Below, in pieces: positions 1 to 6,468 of a stretch of 8,201 nucleotides of DNA. The notes beneath the pieces are model-generated. The model saw nothing but the letters and a program-made list of their open reading frames with translations. It was not told the origin of the DNA and searched no databases. A program made the translations under genes and the position numbers. The stretch is taken from contig JASLJB010000173.1 of NCBI GenBank assembly GCA_030152605.1, forward strand, positions 1 to 8,201, in the 5' to 3' direction. The DNA is from Acinetobacter sp. GTDB lineage: Bacteria > Pseudomonadota > Gammaproteobacteria > Pseudomonadales > Moraxellaceae. Position 1 is the first letter of the stretch; every line of letters begins with the position of its first letter.

Positions 1-3000
1 GGCCGGTGCAGCAGCACATTCTTCTTTTAAGAAAACTCAACTCTTAAGCCGTTTAGCGTCAATGAGTTCTGTTCAATCTTTCGACAGCCAGTGGGTTTAT
101 CTGTTTGACCAAGCGCTCAACGAGCAACAGCAGCAATCTGCCGTTCAACTGCTCAATGATGGACATCAGTACACATTGCGACAGCCAGAAGCGGATGAAA
201 TCCAAATCTTGGTTACCCCGCGCGTAGGCACCATCTCGCCGTGGTCATCTAAAGCCACTGATATTTTTGCCAACTGTAATACGCCAATACACCGCCTAGA
301 ACGCGGTGTTTTGTTTACTTTAAAGGGTATTTCTGAGATTTCTGCTGAGCTGAAATTGGCTTTGCATGATCGTATGACCGAAAGTGTCTTTGCTCAGCTC
401 GATGATGCAGCAGCATTGTTTCGTGAAACTGAACCAAAACCACTGAACTCGATTGACATTCTCGGTCAGGGTAAGGCGGCATTGGTTCAAGCCAATAACG
501 AATTTGGTTTTGCACTGTCTGATGAAGAAATTGATTATCTGACGGAAGCGTTTATCAAAATGGGACGTAACCCGCATGACATCGAGTTGATGATGTTTGC
601 GCAGGCCAACTCTGAGCATTGCCGTCATAAAATCTTTGGTTCTGAATGGACCATCGATGGTGAGCAACAGCCGTTGTCCTTGTTCCAGATGATCAAAAAC
701 ACCTACAAAGAATCCCCTACAGATGTATTGTCCGCCTATAAAGACAATGCTTCGGTGATCGTGGGCTTTGATACGCAACGCTTCTATCCAAAGAAAGATC
801 TCGACACTGGCCACTATGTGTATAAGTACAAGAGCCAAGCCGCACACATCTTGATGAAAGTGGAAACCCACAACCATCCCACCGCGATTGCGCCTTTTGC
901 GGGTGCAGCAACAGGTTCGGGCGGTGAGATTCGAGATGAGGGCGCAACCGGCCGTGGCGGTAAGCCAAAAGCGGGTCTGACTGGATTTACCACATCAAAC
1001 TTGAATATTCCGGGCTTTGAACAGCCATGGGAAGAGCAATACGGCAAGCCATCGCGGATTGCGTCGCCATTACAAATTATGATCGAAGGCCCATTGGGCG
1101 GTGCCGCGTTTAATAACGAGTTCGGTCGTCCAGCATTGAACGGTTATTTCCGTACCTTTGAACAAAACGTCAATGGCGATGTCAAAGGTTTCCACAAACC
1201 GATCATGATCGCTGGGGGCTATGGCAACATTCGCCCAGATCACGTTGAAAAAGATGCGATTCAACCGGGGGACTTGTTGATCGTTCTCGGCGGTCCAGCC
1301 ATGTTGATTGGTTTGGGCGGTGGTGCAGCGTCTTCAGTCGACAGCGGTACTATGGGGGAGAATCTTGATTTCGCCTCTGTGCAACGTGAAAACCCTGAAA
1401 TGGAACGTCGTTGCCAAGAAGTCATCGATACCTGCTGGCGCTTAGAAGATGAAAACCCAATCGTATCGGTACATGACGTCGGTGCGGGCGGTGTTTCCAA
1501 CGCCATGCCAGAGCTTGTGAATGATCACGAACTCGGTGCCATCCTAGATCTACGTAAGATTCCGTCGCTTGAACCGGGTATGTCTCCGATGGAGATCTGG
1601 TCAAACGAAGCGCAAGAACGTTATGTCTTGGCGATTCGCCCAAGTTCATTGCCACAGTTTGAAGAGATCTGTGCCCGTGAACGCTGCCCATTTGCCGTCC
1701 TCGGTGAAGCCACTGAAGCGCGCGAGTTGATCGTTGAAGATCCATTATTCAACAACAAAGCCGTGGATATGCCGATGCAAGTCATGCTCGGCGGTACACC
1801 ACGGATGAGCCGCAGCTACGAATCTGCTGAGCGCCAAGGCACAGAATTTGATGTCAGCCAGATCGATCTGAAAGATGCGATCTTCCGCGTGATTAAAAAC
1901 CCAACCGTGGCGTCTAAATCATTCTTGATCACCATTGGCGACCGCTCGATTACCGGGATGGTGGCACGTGATCAAATGGTCGGTCCTTGGCAAGTACCTG
2001 TGGCGGATGCCGCCGTGACCACGACCAGTTTACAAGGCTATACCGGTGAAGCTTTGGCGATGGGCGAACGTCCACCTGTGGCCTTGCTCAATCCAGCAGC
2101 CTCGGTACGTTTAGCTGTGGCAGAGTCGATCTCGAACGTGATGTGTGCCAACATCGAACAGATCAGTGACATTAAACTGTCTGCCAACTGGATGGCCGCT
2201 GCCGGTCAACCGGGCGAAGACCAAGCCTTGTTTGAAGGTGTTAAAGCCGTGGGCATGGAAATGTGTCCGGCACTCGGTATCGCGATTCCTGTGGGTAAAG
2301 ATTCATTGTCGATGCGTACTGCTTGGAACGAAGACGGTATCGACAAATCAGTCACCTCACCGATGACCGGTGTGATGACTGCGTTTGCGCCGGTACTCGA
2401 TGTGCGTAAAACCATGACCCCAGAACTCAAAGCCGGTCTCGACAGCGTCTTGGTACGTATTGACCTGTCCAAAGGTCAGTTCCGTTTGGGTGCATCAATC
2501 TTGACTCAAGTCTATAAGGCACTCGGTACAGTGACCCCAGATGTGGATAGTTTTGATGACTTCAAAGCCTTCTTTAATTTGGTTCAAGACTGGAACAACC
2601 GTGGCCTGATCAAAGCCTACCATGACATCGGTGATGGTGGCCTGTTGGCAACAGTGGTTGAGATGATGTTTGCATCGCGTCTCGGTGTTGCACTCGAAAC
2701 CCAAAGCATTGAAAGCTTATTTGCTGAAGAAATCGGTGCAGTATTGCAAATGACCCAAGCGGATTGGGCAGCAGTACAAGCTGAACTGGCGACCTCTGTG
2801 CTTAAAGATGCGATTCAAGTTGTGGGTCAGGTGAATAACAGCGATCAACTCAGCGTCAATGGTTTAAACCTGAGCCGTGTTGAGTTACAACAAGCATGGT
2901 CAGAAGTATCGCATCAGATCCAACGTCTGCGTGATAACGTCGAAACGGCAGATCAAGAATTTAGCTTGATCGCCGATGCAGATCATCAAGGGCTGATCGC

Positions 3001-3826
3001 TAAACCGACATTTGATTTGAATGAACCGATCGAAGCGCCGTATCTGAATACCGGTCGCCCTAACATGGTGATCCTGCGTGAGCAAGGTGTGAATGGTCAT
3101 GTGGAAATGGCTGCGGCCTTTGACAAAGTTGGTTTCAATACCGTCGATGTACACATGAGCGATTTGTTGGCCGGTCATATTGATCTGTCTGACTTCCAAG
3201 GCTTGGTGGCCTGTGGTGGCTTCTCATACGGTGACGTGCTCGGTGCAGGTGGTGGTTGGGCCAAATCGGTGCTCTTCAATCCGAAGCTCCGTGATCAGTT
3301 TGAGCAATTCTTCCATCGTGAAGAAACCTTTAGCTTAGGCATCTGTAATGGCTGTCAAATGTTGTCACAATTGTCACCGTTGATTCCGGGTGCAGAGGCA
3401 TGGCCACGTTTCCATCGCAATACCTCTGAAGTGTTTGAGGCGCGTGCGGTCAATGTACGCATTGAAAAATCACACTCGATCTTACTCGATGATATGCAAG
3501 GGTCAATCTTGCCGATCGCCGTGGCACATGGTGAAGGTCGTGTGGTTAGCAGTGCTGAGAACTTGGCTCAGTTAAATGCCAATCAGCAAGTGATCATGCG
3601 TTATGTGGATAGTCACGGTCAGCCGACACAGCAATATCCGCTCAATCCAAATGGTTCGCCTGAAGCGATCTCTGGGGTGACCTCGAAAGATGGTCGTGCC
3701 ACGATCATGATGCCGCATCCAGAACGTAACTTCCGTGCCGTGCAGCATTCTTGGAAACCTGAAGAATGGACCGAAGATGGTGCATGGTTACGTATGTTCC
3801 GTAACGCGCGTAAATTTATTGGCTAA
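1..3826 (+). CDS. purL: Phosphoribosylformylglycinamidine synthase (FGAR amidotransferase), 5'-partial
   Basis: Single-chain PurL, which makes FGAM from FGAR, glutamine and ATP in the fourth step of cytosolic purine synthesis. The frame is open to the left edge: in-frame codons from base 2 read AGAAAHSSFKKTQLLSRL before the first Met (62). This resembles the start of E. coli PurL (...GSPALSAFRINKLLARF), so the ATG at 62 is internal and only a few N-terminal residues are missing. Numbering residues from that Met: the linker-domain signature MGRNPHDIELMMFAQANSEHCRH lies around 167-189 (key residues N-S-E-H-C-R-H); the ATP-site region VETHNHPTAIAPFAG is in the first synthetase half; KDSLSMR is in the second; and the C-terminal class I glutaminase domain has GICNGCQ with nucleophile Cys1095 and the His1219/Glu1221 pair in MMPHPER. 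About 1274 codons are visible, close to the usual roughly 1290 of gammaproteobacterial PurL. No frameshift is seen. An intrinsic terminator follows, so it is probably monocistronic at its 3' end. Confidence 0.97.
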   Translation, partial: AGAAAHSSFKKTQLLSRLASMSSVQSFDSQWVYLFDQALNEQQQQSAVQLLNDGHQYTLRQPEADEIQILVTPRVGTISPWSSKATDIFANCNTPIHRLERGVLFTLKGISEISAELKLALHDRMTESVFAQLDDAAALFRETEPKPLNSIDILGQGKAALVQANNEFGFALSDEEIDYLTEAFIKMGRNPHDIELMMFAQANSEHCRHKIFGSEWTIDGEQQPLSLFQMIKNTYKESPTDVLSAYKDNASVIVGFDTQRFYPKKDLDTGHYVYKYKSQAAHILMKVETHNHPTAIAPFAGAATGSGGEIRDEGATGRGGKPKAGLTGFTTSNLNIPGFEQPWEEQYGKPSRIASPLQIMIEGPLGGAAFNNEFGRPALNGYFRTFEQNVNGDVKGFHKPIMIAGGYGNIRPDHVEKDAIQPGDLLIVLGGPAMLIGLGGGAASSVDSGTMGENLDFASVQRENPEMERRCQEVIDTCWRLEDENPIVSVHDVGAGGVSNAMPELVNDHELGAILDLRKIPSLEPGMSPMEIWSNEAQERYVLAIRPSSLPQFEEICARERCPFAVLGEATEARELIVEDPLFNNKAVDMPMQVMLGGTPRMSRSYESAERQGTEFDVSQIDLKDAIFRVIKNPTVASKSFLITIGDRSITGMVARDQMVGPWQVPVADAAVTTTSLQGYTGEALAMGERPPVALLNPAASVRLAVAESISNVMCANIEQISDIKLSANWMAAAGQPGEDQALFEGVKAVGMEMCPALGIAIPVGKDSLSMRTAWNEDGIDKSVTSPMTGVMTAFAPVLDVRKTMTPELKAGLDSVLVRIDLSKGQFRLGASILTQVYKALGTVTPDVDSFDDFKAFFNLVQDWNNRGLIKAYHDIGDGGLLATVVEMMFASRLGVALETQSIESLFAEEIGAVLQMTQADWAAVQAELATSVLKDAIQVVGQVNNSDQLSVNGLNLSRVELQQAWSEVSHQIQRLRDNVETADQEFSLIADADHQGLIAKPTFDLNEPIEAPYLNTGRPNMVILREQGVNGHVEMAAAFDKVGFNTVDVHMSDLLAGHIDLSDFQGLVACGGFSYGDVLGAGGGWAKSVLFNPKLRDQFEQFFHREETFSLGICNGCQMLSQLSPLIPGAEAWPRFHRNTSEVFEARAVNVRIEKSHSILLDDMQGSILPIAVAHGEGRVVSSAENLAQLNANQQVIMRYVDSHGQPTQQYPLNPNGSPEAISGVTSKDGRATIMMPHPERNFRAVQHSWKPEEWTEDGAWLRMFRNARKFIG

Positions 3827-3865
3827 GCCATTCGAACTGAATCGCGATACATAACATCGATGATC

Positions 3866-3894
3866 AAGCCCCCAATCTTGGGGGCTTTTTCTTT
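3866..3894 (+). terminator. Intrinsic terminator of purL
   Basis: The arms AAGCCCCCAA (3866-3875) and TTGGGGGCTT (3878-3887) are perfectly complementary, with a GC-rich core of six G:C pairs; the inner A:T pairs probably open to form the loop. The T-rich run TTTTTCTTTT follows directly. It lies 40 bp after the purL stop codon. Confidence 0.93.
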
Positions 3895-3992
3895 TGCTTG
3901 AAATTTCTGTCTGATGTTCTGATCGACGTCAAGCGAAGTTAAACAAAGTATGGTGTAACTTTTGCACGCATTCAGCATGGCCTAAACAGAAC

Positions 3993-4022
3993 CTTAATCG
4001 GCTTTACCCCGAGCTGATTAAG
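3993..4022. repeat. 11-bp inverted repeat upstream of the small membrane-peptide gene
   Basis: CTTAATCGGCT (3993-4003) pairs with AGCTGATTAAG (4012-4022) across an 8-nt spacer. All positions pair if one G-U is allowed in RNA. TTTT follows the right arm, but the stem is AT-rich and the U-tract short, so it would be a weak terminator. It could be an operator for a dimeric regulator or a hairpin in the leader of the gene at 4101. The structure is seen directly; its role is inferred. Confidence 0.5.
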
Positions 4023-4047
4023 TTTTAAGCTGACGAGGTCGGTGCGA

Positions 4048-4061
4048 ACTCAGGGCTGAGT
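4048..4061. repeat. Short palindrome ACTCAG-GG-CTGAGT
   Basis: A perfect 6-bp inverted repeat with a 2-bp spacer, 39 bp before the start codon at 4101. The spacing suits a protein-binding site better than an RNA hairpin, because a 2-nt loop is too tight. No known regulator site is recognised. Confidence 0.3.
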
Positions 4062-4090
4062 CTAAATATCATCGAACATAGACCTAGGAC

Positions 4091-4094
4091 GAGG
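4091..4094 (+). promoter_or_regulatory. Ribosome binding site of the 48-codon gene
   Basis: GAGG lies 6 nt before the ATG at 4101, within AGGACGAGG. This is the main support that the short frame is translated. Confidence 0.6.
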
Positions 4095-4100
4095 TGCAAC

Positions 4101-4247
4101 ATGGTTAAATCTACAATTTCACCCACGATCAGTCTGAAGGAAAAATTAGCATTACGTAAACGCGGCTGGCAGTGGTTTGCTGCGGTCATCAGCCTGCATC
4201 TGATCTTTATGCTTGCCGCCTTGTGTTGGCAAGCCATCTCATTTTAG
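4101..4247 (+). CDS. Small single-span membrane protein, 48 aa, hypothetical
   Basis: I do not recognise the family. The frame encodes 48 residues with a well-placed GAGG ribosome binding site. The N-terminal half is polar and basic (KEKLALRKRG at residues 13-22). Residues 24-47 are a Trp-rich hydrophobic stretch (WFAAVISLHLIFMLAALCW within it) long enough for one membrane helix. The positive charges before the helix predict an N-in, C-out orientation in the inner membrane. The topology resembles small regulatory membrane peptides or type I toxin peptides, but no antisense RNA or partner gene is evident. It is separated from purL by that gene's terminator and faces the pseudogene on the other strand. 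A chance ORF cannot be excluded, but the RBS, charge pattern and helix together make a real gene more likely. Confidence 0.6.
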   Translation: MVKSTISPTISLKEKLALRKRGWQWFAAVISLHLIFMLAALCWQAISF

Positions 4248-4268
4248 GATGCATTTTTGAATTTAAAT

Positions 4269-4529
4269 TCATCGGCTCATAAGGGGCATTGACCAAACGA
4301 TCGATCTTGGAGATATCGGTCGTGCTTGGATTGATTCGGGATCGACCGCTCTGCGATTGGCGGGGAGGTGCGTTTGGTCGCGATCAAGGCCAGATATGCC
4401 ACCAAACTCAACCGCATTAAATATGGTTTTGGTGGGAATCACATAATCACCAATCCGCCTCAGTGAACCGACACCACAACTCAACAAAACAAGCCAGATC
4501 AATACTCTAAAATTAGGCTTTTTAAGCAC
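4269..4529 (-). pseudogene. Remnant of an esterase-like phytase family lipoprotein (N-terminal stub)
   Basis: Read on the - strand from a possible GTG at 4529, the translation begins VLKKPNFRVLIWLVLLSC, a basic start, hydrophobic core and Cys resembling a lipoprotein signal peptide. Next come LRRIGDYVIPTKTIF and FGGISGLDRD. From memory of the family, proteins with the 'esterase-like activity of phytase' domain begin this way (LRxIGEYxLP...GGLSGIDYD), followed by a (S)DDRSxINPxR motif. Here that second motif survives only in another frame: GRSRINP is encoded at 4327-4347, preceded by IAE in the third frame. At least two small indels are therefore implied. The original frame stops at 4269 and no further domain follows, so this looks like about 80 residues of a protein normally several hundred long. 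No ribosome binding site is visible and the 5' end abuts the gene at 4543. Family assignment is from memory of motifs only. Confidence 0.5.
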
Positions 4530-4530
4530 C

Positions 4531-4536
4531 AAGGAG
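4531..4536 (+). promoter_or_regulatory. Strong ribosome binding site of the exported nucleosidase-like gene
   Basis: AAGGAG with a 6-nt spacer to the ATG at 4543 fixes that start codon and keeps the signal peptide in the protein. Confidence 0.8.
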
Positions 4537-4542
4537 CAGTGT

Positions 4543-5409
4543 ATGCGTTTTAGATCTCGGCTGATGACGGCAGTATGGGGTGGCATGATGTTGGTTGCCG
4601 CAAGTCATAGTTCAGCACAGTCCAAGCTGCAATATTCAGCAACGGCCTTACAGCCGATCGTGATCCAAGGGGCATTGCCGGTCGAGTCAGAACGCATGGC
4701 CAGTAAACTCAAGAATGCGCAAGTTGAAACCATCGGGGGGTGGACCTTTTGGAAGGGGCAGTATCAGGGTTATCCGGTGATCATTTCCAAAACTCGCATG
4801 GGCATGAGCAATTCAGCCGCGGCCACTGCGATCGCGATCGAGCGCTATCAGCCACGGGCGATCATCAACCAAGGCACAGCCGGCGGACACGACCCTAAAC
4901 TCAAGGTTTATGACATCGTGCTTGGGGCACAGACCACCAACATCTCTGCCTTTAAAACTCCGAGCAAAGCCAAGGGCGAAGGCTCAAATAGTTTGCACTG
5001 GACCGAGGCCTTTGATGTGTTGCCGGATGATGAAAGCGATCCTGAACCGATTGGGATACGTAAGTTTGCCGCTGATCCACAGTTGATGGCGGCTGCGCAT
5101 ACAGCCAAATCTCGCTATCAAAAGGGGCGTGTGGTTGAGGGTGGCATTGGTTCAGCAGATGTTTGGAACAATGAATTAGATCGTATTGCATTCTTGCATC
5201 AACGTTACCAGACCGCTGTGGAGGAAATGGAAGCGGCTTCAGTCGCACAAATCGCCAGTCAATACAAAGTTCCCTTCCTCGCGATCAGAATCGTGTCTAA
5301 TAACATCACCAATGGCGGTGCTTACGATGCAGGTACTGGGGCTGCAAGCCAAGATTTTGCCTTAGATACCGCCGTGGCGTATATGAAAAGTCAGCAGGGC
5401 CAACCATAA
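4543..5409 (+). CDS. Exported nucleoside phosphorylase / MTA-SAH nucleosidase family protein
   Basis: The 288-residue product has a Sec signal peptide: basic MRFRSR, a hydrophobic core at about 7-20 and a likely cleavage after SHSSA (Ala25). It is therefore probably periplasmic, unlike cytosolic MtnN. The mature part has the PNP/MTA-nucleosidase fold. VIQGALPVESERM (40-52) places Glu48 where E. coli MtnN has Glu12, INQGTAGG (108-115) is the base/ribose loop, GSADVWN (203-209) lines the purine pocket, and VEEMEAASVA (226-235) carries the ribose-binding Met229/Glu230. The following RIVSNN (249-254) has Asn253 where E. coli MtnN has the catalytic Asp197. The family cleaves the N-glycosidic bond of methylthioadenosine or S-adenosylhomocysteine; the real substrate here is uncertain because of the location and the Asp-to-Asn change. 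The AAGGAG RBS supports the start. A YqfO-like gene follows after 28 bp and may be co-transcribed. Confidence 0.85.
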   Translation: MRFRSRLMTAVWGGMMLVAASHSSAQSKLQYSATALQPIVIQGALPVESERMASKLKNAQVETIGGWTFWKGQYQGYPVIISKTRMGMSNSAAATAIAIERYQPRAIINQGTAGGHDPKLKVYDIVLGAQTTNISAFKTPSKAKGEGSNSLHWTEAFDVLPDDESDPEPIGIRKFAADPQLMAAAHTAKSRYQKGRVVEGGIGSADVWNNELDRIAFLHQRYQTAVEEMEAASVAQIASQYKVPFLAIRIVSNNITNGGAYDAGTGAASQDFALDTAVAYMKSQQGQP

Positions 5410-5437
5410 TAGGCAACTCTATTTTGAATATTGCGAT

Positions 5438-5761
5438 ATGGCCATGCTGAAATTGATTTATTACGTGCCGGAATCGCATCTCGAATCCAGCAAAGCTGCG
5501 ATCTTTGCCGCAGGTGCCGGTGGGATTGGCGATTATGAACATTGCGCTTGGCAGGTGTTGGGTATGGGACAGTTTAAGCCACTGCAAGGTGCCAAGCCAT
5601 TTATTGGTGAGGTCGGTGCTTTGGAACAGCTGCCCGAATGGCGGGTTGAAACCATCGTGCCTGAGTCGATGGCGGCTCAGGTGGCACAGGCTTTAAAAGC
5701 CAGTCATCCCTATGAACAACCGGCCTATGAATTTCTGCAAATCGTGATGCTGGACGATTAA
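5438..5761 (+). CDS. YqfO/NIF3-related PII-fold protein (CutA-like), 107 aa
   Basis: A stand-alone version of the domain inserted in YqfO/NIF3 proteins, a CutA/PII-like alpha-beta fold. Conserved features are the first strand LKLIYYVPESHLE, the GAGGIGDYEHCAW turn (about 28-40), the GxGxFxPxxGAxPFIG segment (about 43-59), ERxE-like WRVETIVPE and the C-terminal ASHPYEQPAYEF (about 89-100). The biochemical role of this family is not established; trimerisation and metal or ligand binding are suggested by its CutA/PII resemblance. About 105 residues is normal for the single-domain form. The start is uncertain: ATG 5438 and ATG 5444 (MLKLIYY...) are both in frame, neither has a clear Shine-Dalgarno sequence, and family members more often begin as from 5444. 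Lying 28 bp behind the nucleosidase-like gene, it may depend on upstream translation. It converges with the - strand gene ending at 5777. Confidence 0.85.
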   Translation: MAMLKLIYYVPESHLESSKAAIFAAGAGGIGDYEHCAWQVLGMGQFKPLQGAKPFIGEVGALEQLPEWRVETIVPESMAAQVAQALKASHPYEQPAYEFLQIVMLDD

Positions 5762-5776
5762 AGCTTGGGTATGACC

Positions 5777-6256
5777 TTAGTTTTTCGGATTATGAGCATC
5801 ATAATTTCGCGATAGAATCCATCCGGATAATAAACCGACAGCAGACCCAATAATAAACAGCACGATGCTAATGGATTGCAATTCTGTGCTATTCGGATCA
5901 TCCAATGCAGCGCCGATCAAGCCTGGTAAAGCACCTGCGAGTCCACCGAATAAGCCACTGATCCAGATCCGATGTGACTGCAGCTGCACTTTGGGAAAAA
6001 CCAGATAGTTCATGAGCAGTGAATAGATGATGGATTGAATACCACTGATCACAAGGATGAACACCAATAACAGGAATGATACTTTCGCGAGCACGAGTAG
6101 ATCATTGATGATCGCTGAACTCATCCAATATTCAATGGATAAGACATGACTGCTAAAGAACATGGATATGATTAATACGACTGCGCAAATGCACGCGATC
6201 ATTGCAGGCGGAACGATACAGCCTAACAGTATATTTCTTTTCGGTTTGTCGATCAT
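5777..6256 (-). CDS. Hypothetical four-helix inner-membrane protein, 159 aa
   Basis: I do not recognise the family. The product starts MIDKPKRN and has four predicted membrane helices at about residues 8-34, 52-80, 97-117 and 128-148. Helices 3 and 4 are glycine-rich (GLFGGLAGALPGLIGAAL and GSAVGLLSGW). The even number of helices and the basic N-terminus suggest both ends are cytoplasmic. No catalytic or transport signature is visible. It overlaps no neighbour and sits alone between a convergent + strand gene and the crotonase gene's terminator. Only a poor Shine-Dalgarno sequence precedes ATG 6256 (TAGAG about 12 nt upstream), so the start is moderately certain. Its base composition looks more AT-rich than the flanking genes, which fits an accessory gene but is only an impression. 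Confidence 0.7.
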   Translation of the reverse strand: MIDKPKRNILLGCIVPPAMIACICAVVLIISMFFSSHVLSIEYWMSSAIINDLLVLAKVSFLLLVFILVISGIQSIIYSLLMNYLVFPKVQLQSHRIWISGLFGGLAGALPGLIGAALDDPNSTELQSISIVLFIIGSAVGLLSGWILSRNYDAHNPKN

Positions 6257-6378
6257 TCATTAGCGCTCTACTGAGGAGACTGTGTTTCAGTGCTCGCTAT
6301 TTTAGCGCTTATGTGTATTTTTTTCATGCTAATCATTAATTTATGCTTGTTTTGGTCAGCACGAAATATACCAAGCAC

Positions 6379-6410
6379 AAAAAAGCAAGCACTGATCACA
6401 GTGCTTGCTT
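6379..6410 (-). terminator. Intrinsic terminator of the crotonase-family gene
   Basis: On the - strand, AAGCAAGCACTG and CAGTGCTTGCTT (6383-6394 and 6399-6410) form a perfect 12-bp stem with a 4-nt loop, followed by a run of Us (A-run 6379-6384 on the + strand). It lies about 60 bp after the stop of the gene at 6469-7269. No T-run follows on the + strand, so it acts in one direction only. Confidence 0.9.
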
Positions 6411-6468
6411 GAAGATTCATCCCTCAGCCATTTCAGGTTCATTCGGTGGTGGCGTGAGGTGGTATCGC

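Noticed and set aside
315..3199. Several antisense and alternate-frame open reading frames inside purL
   Set aside because: They overlap a strongly conserved enzyme on the sense frame, have no recognisable domains and arise from purL codon bias.
4025..4237. 70-codon antisense frame opposite the small membrane peptide
   Set aside because: No membrane or domain signature and no RBS; the + strand frame has a good RBS and helix.
4508..4513. TAAAAT as a -10 box for the gene at 4543
   Set aside because: No acceptable -35 hexamer at 16-18 bp upstream, so not called as a promoter.
4908..5248. Antisense open frames within the nucleosidase-like gene
   Set aside because: Shadows of the + strand gene; low-complexity composition and no RBS.
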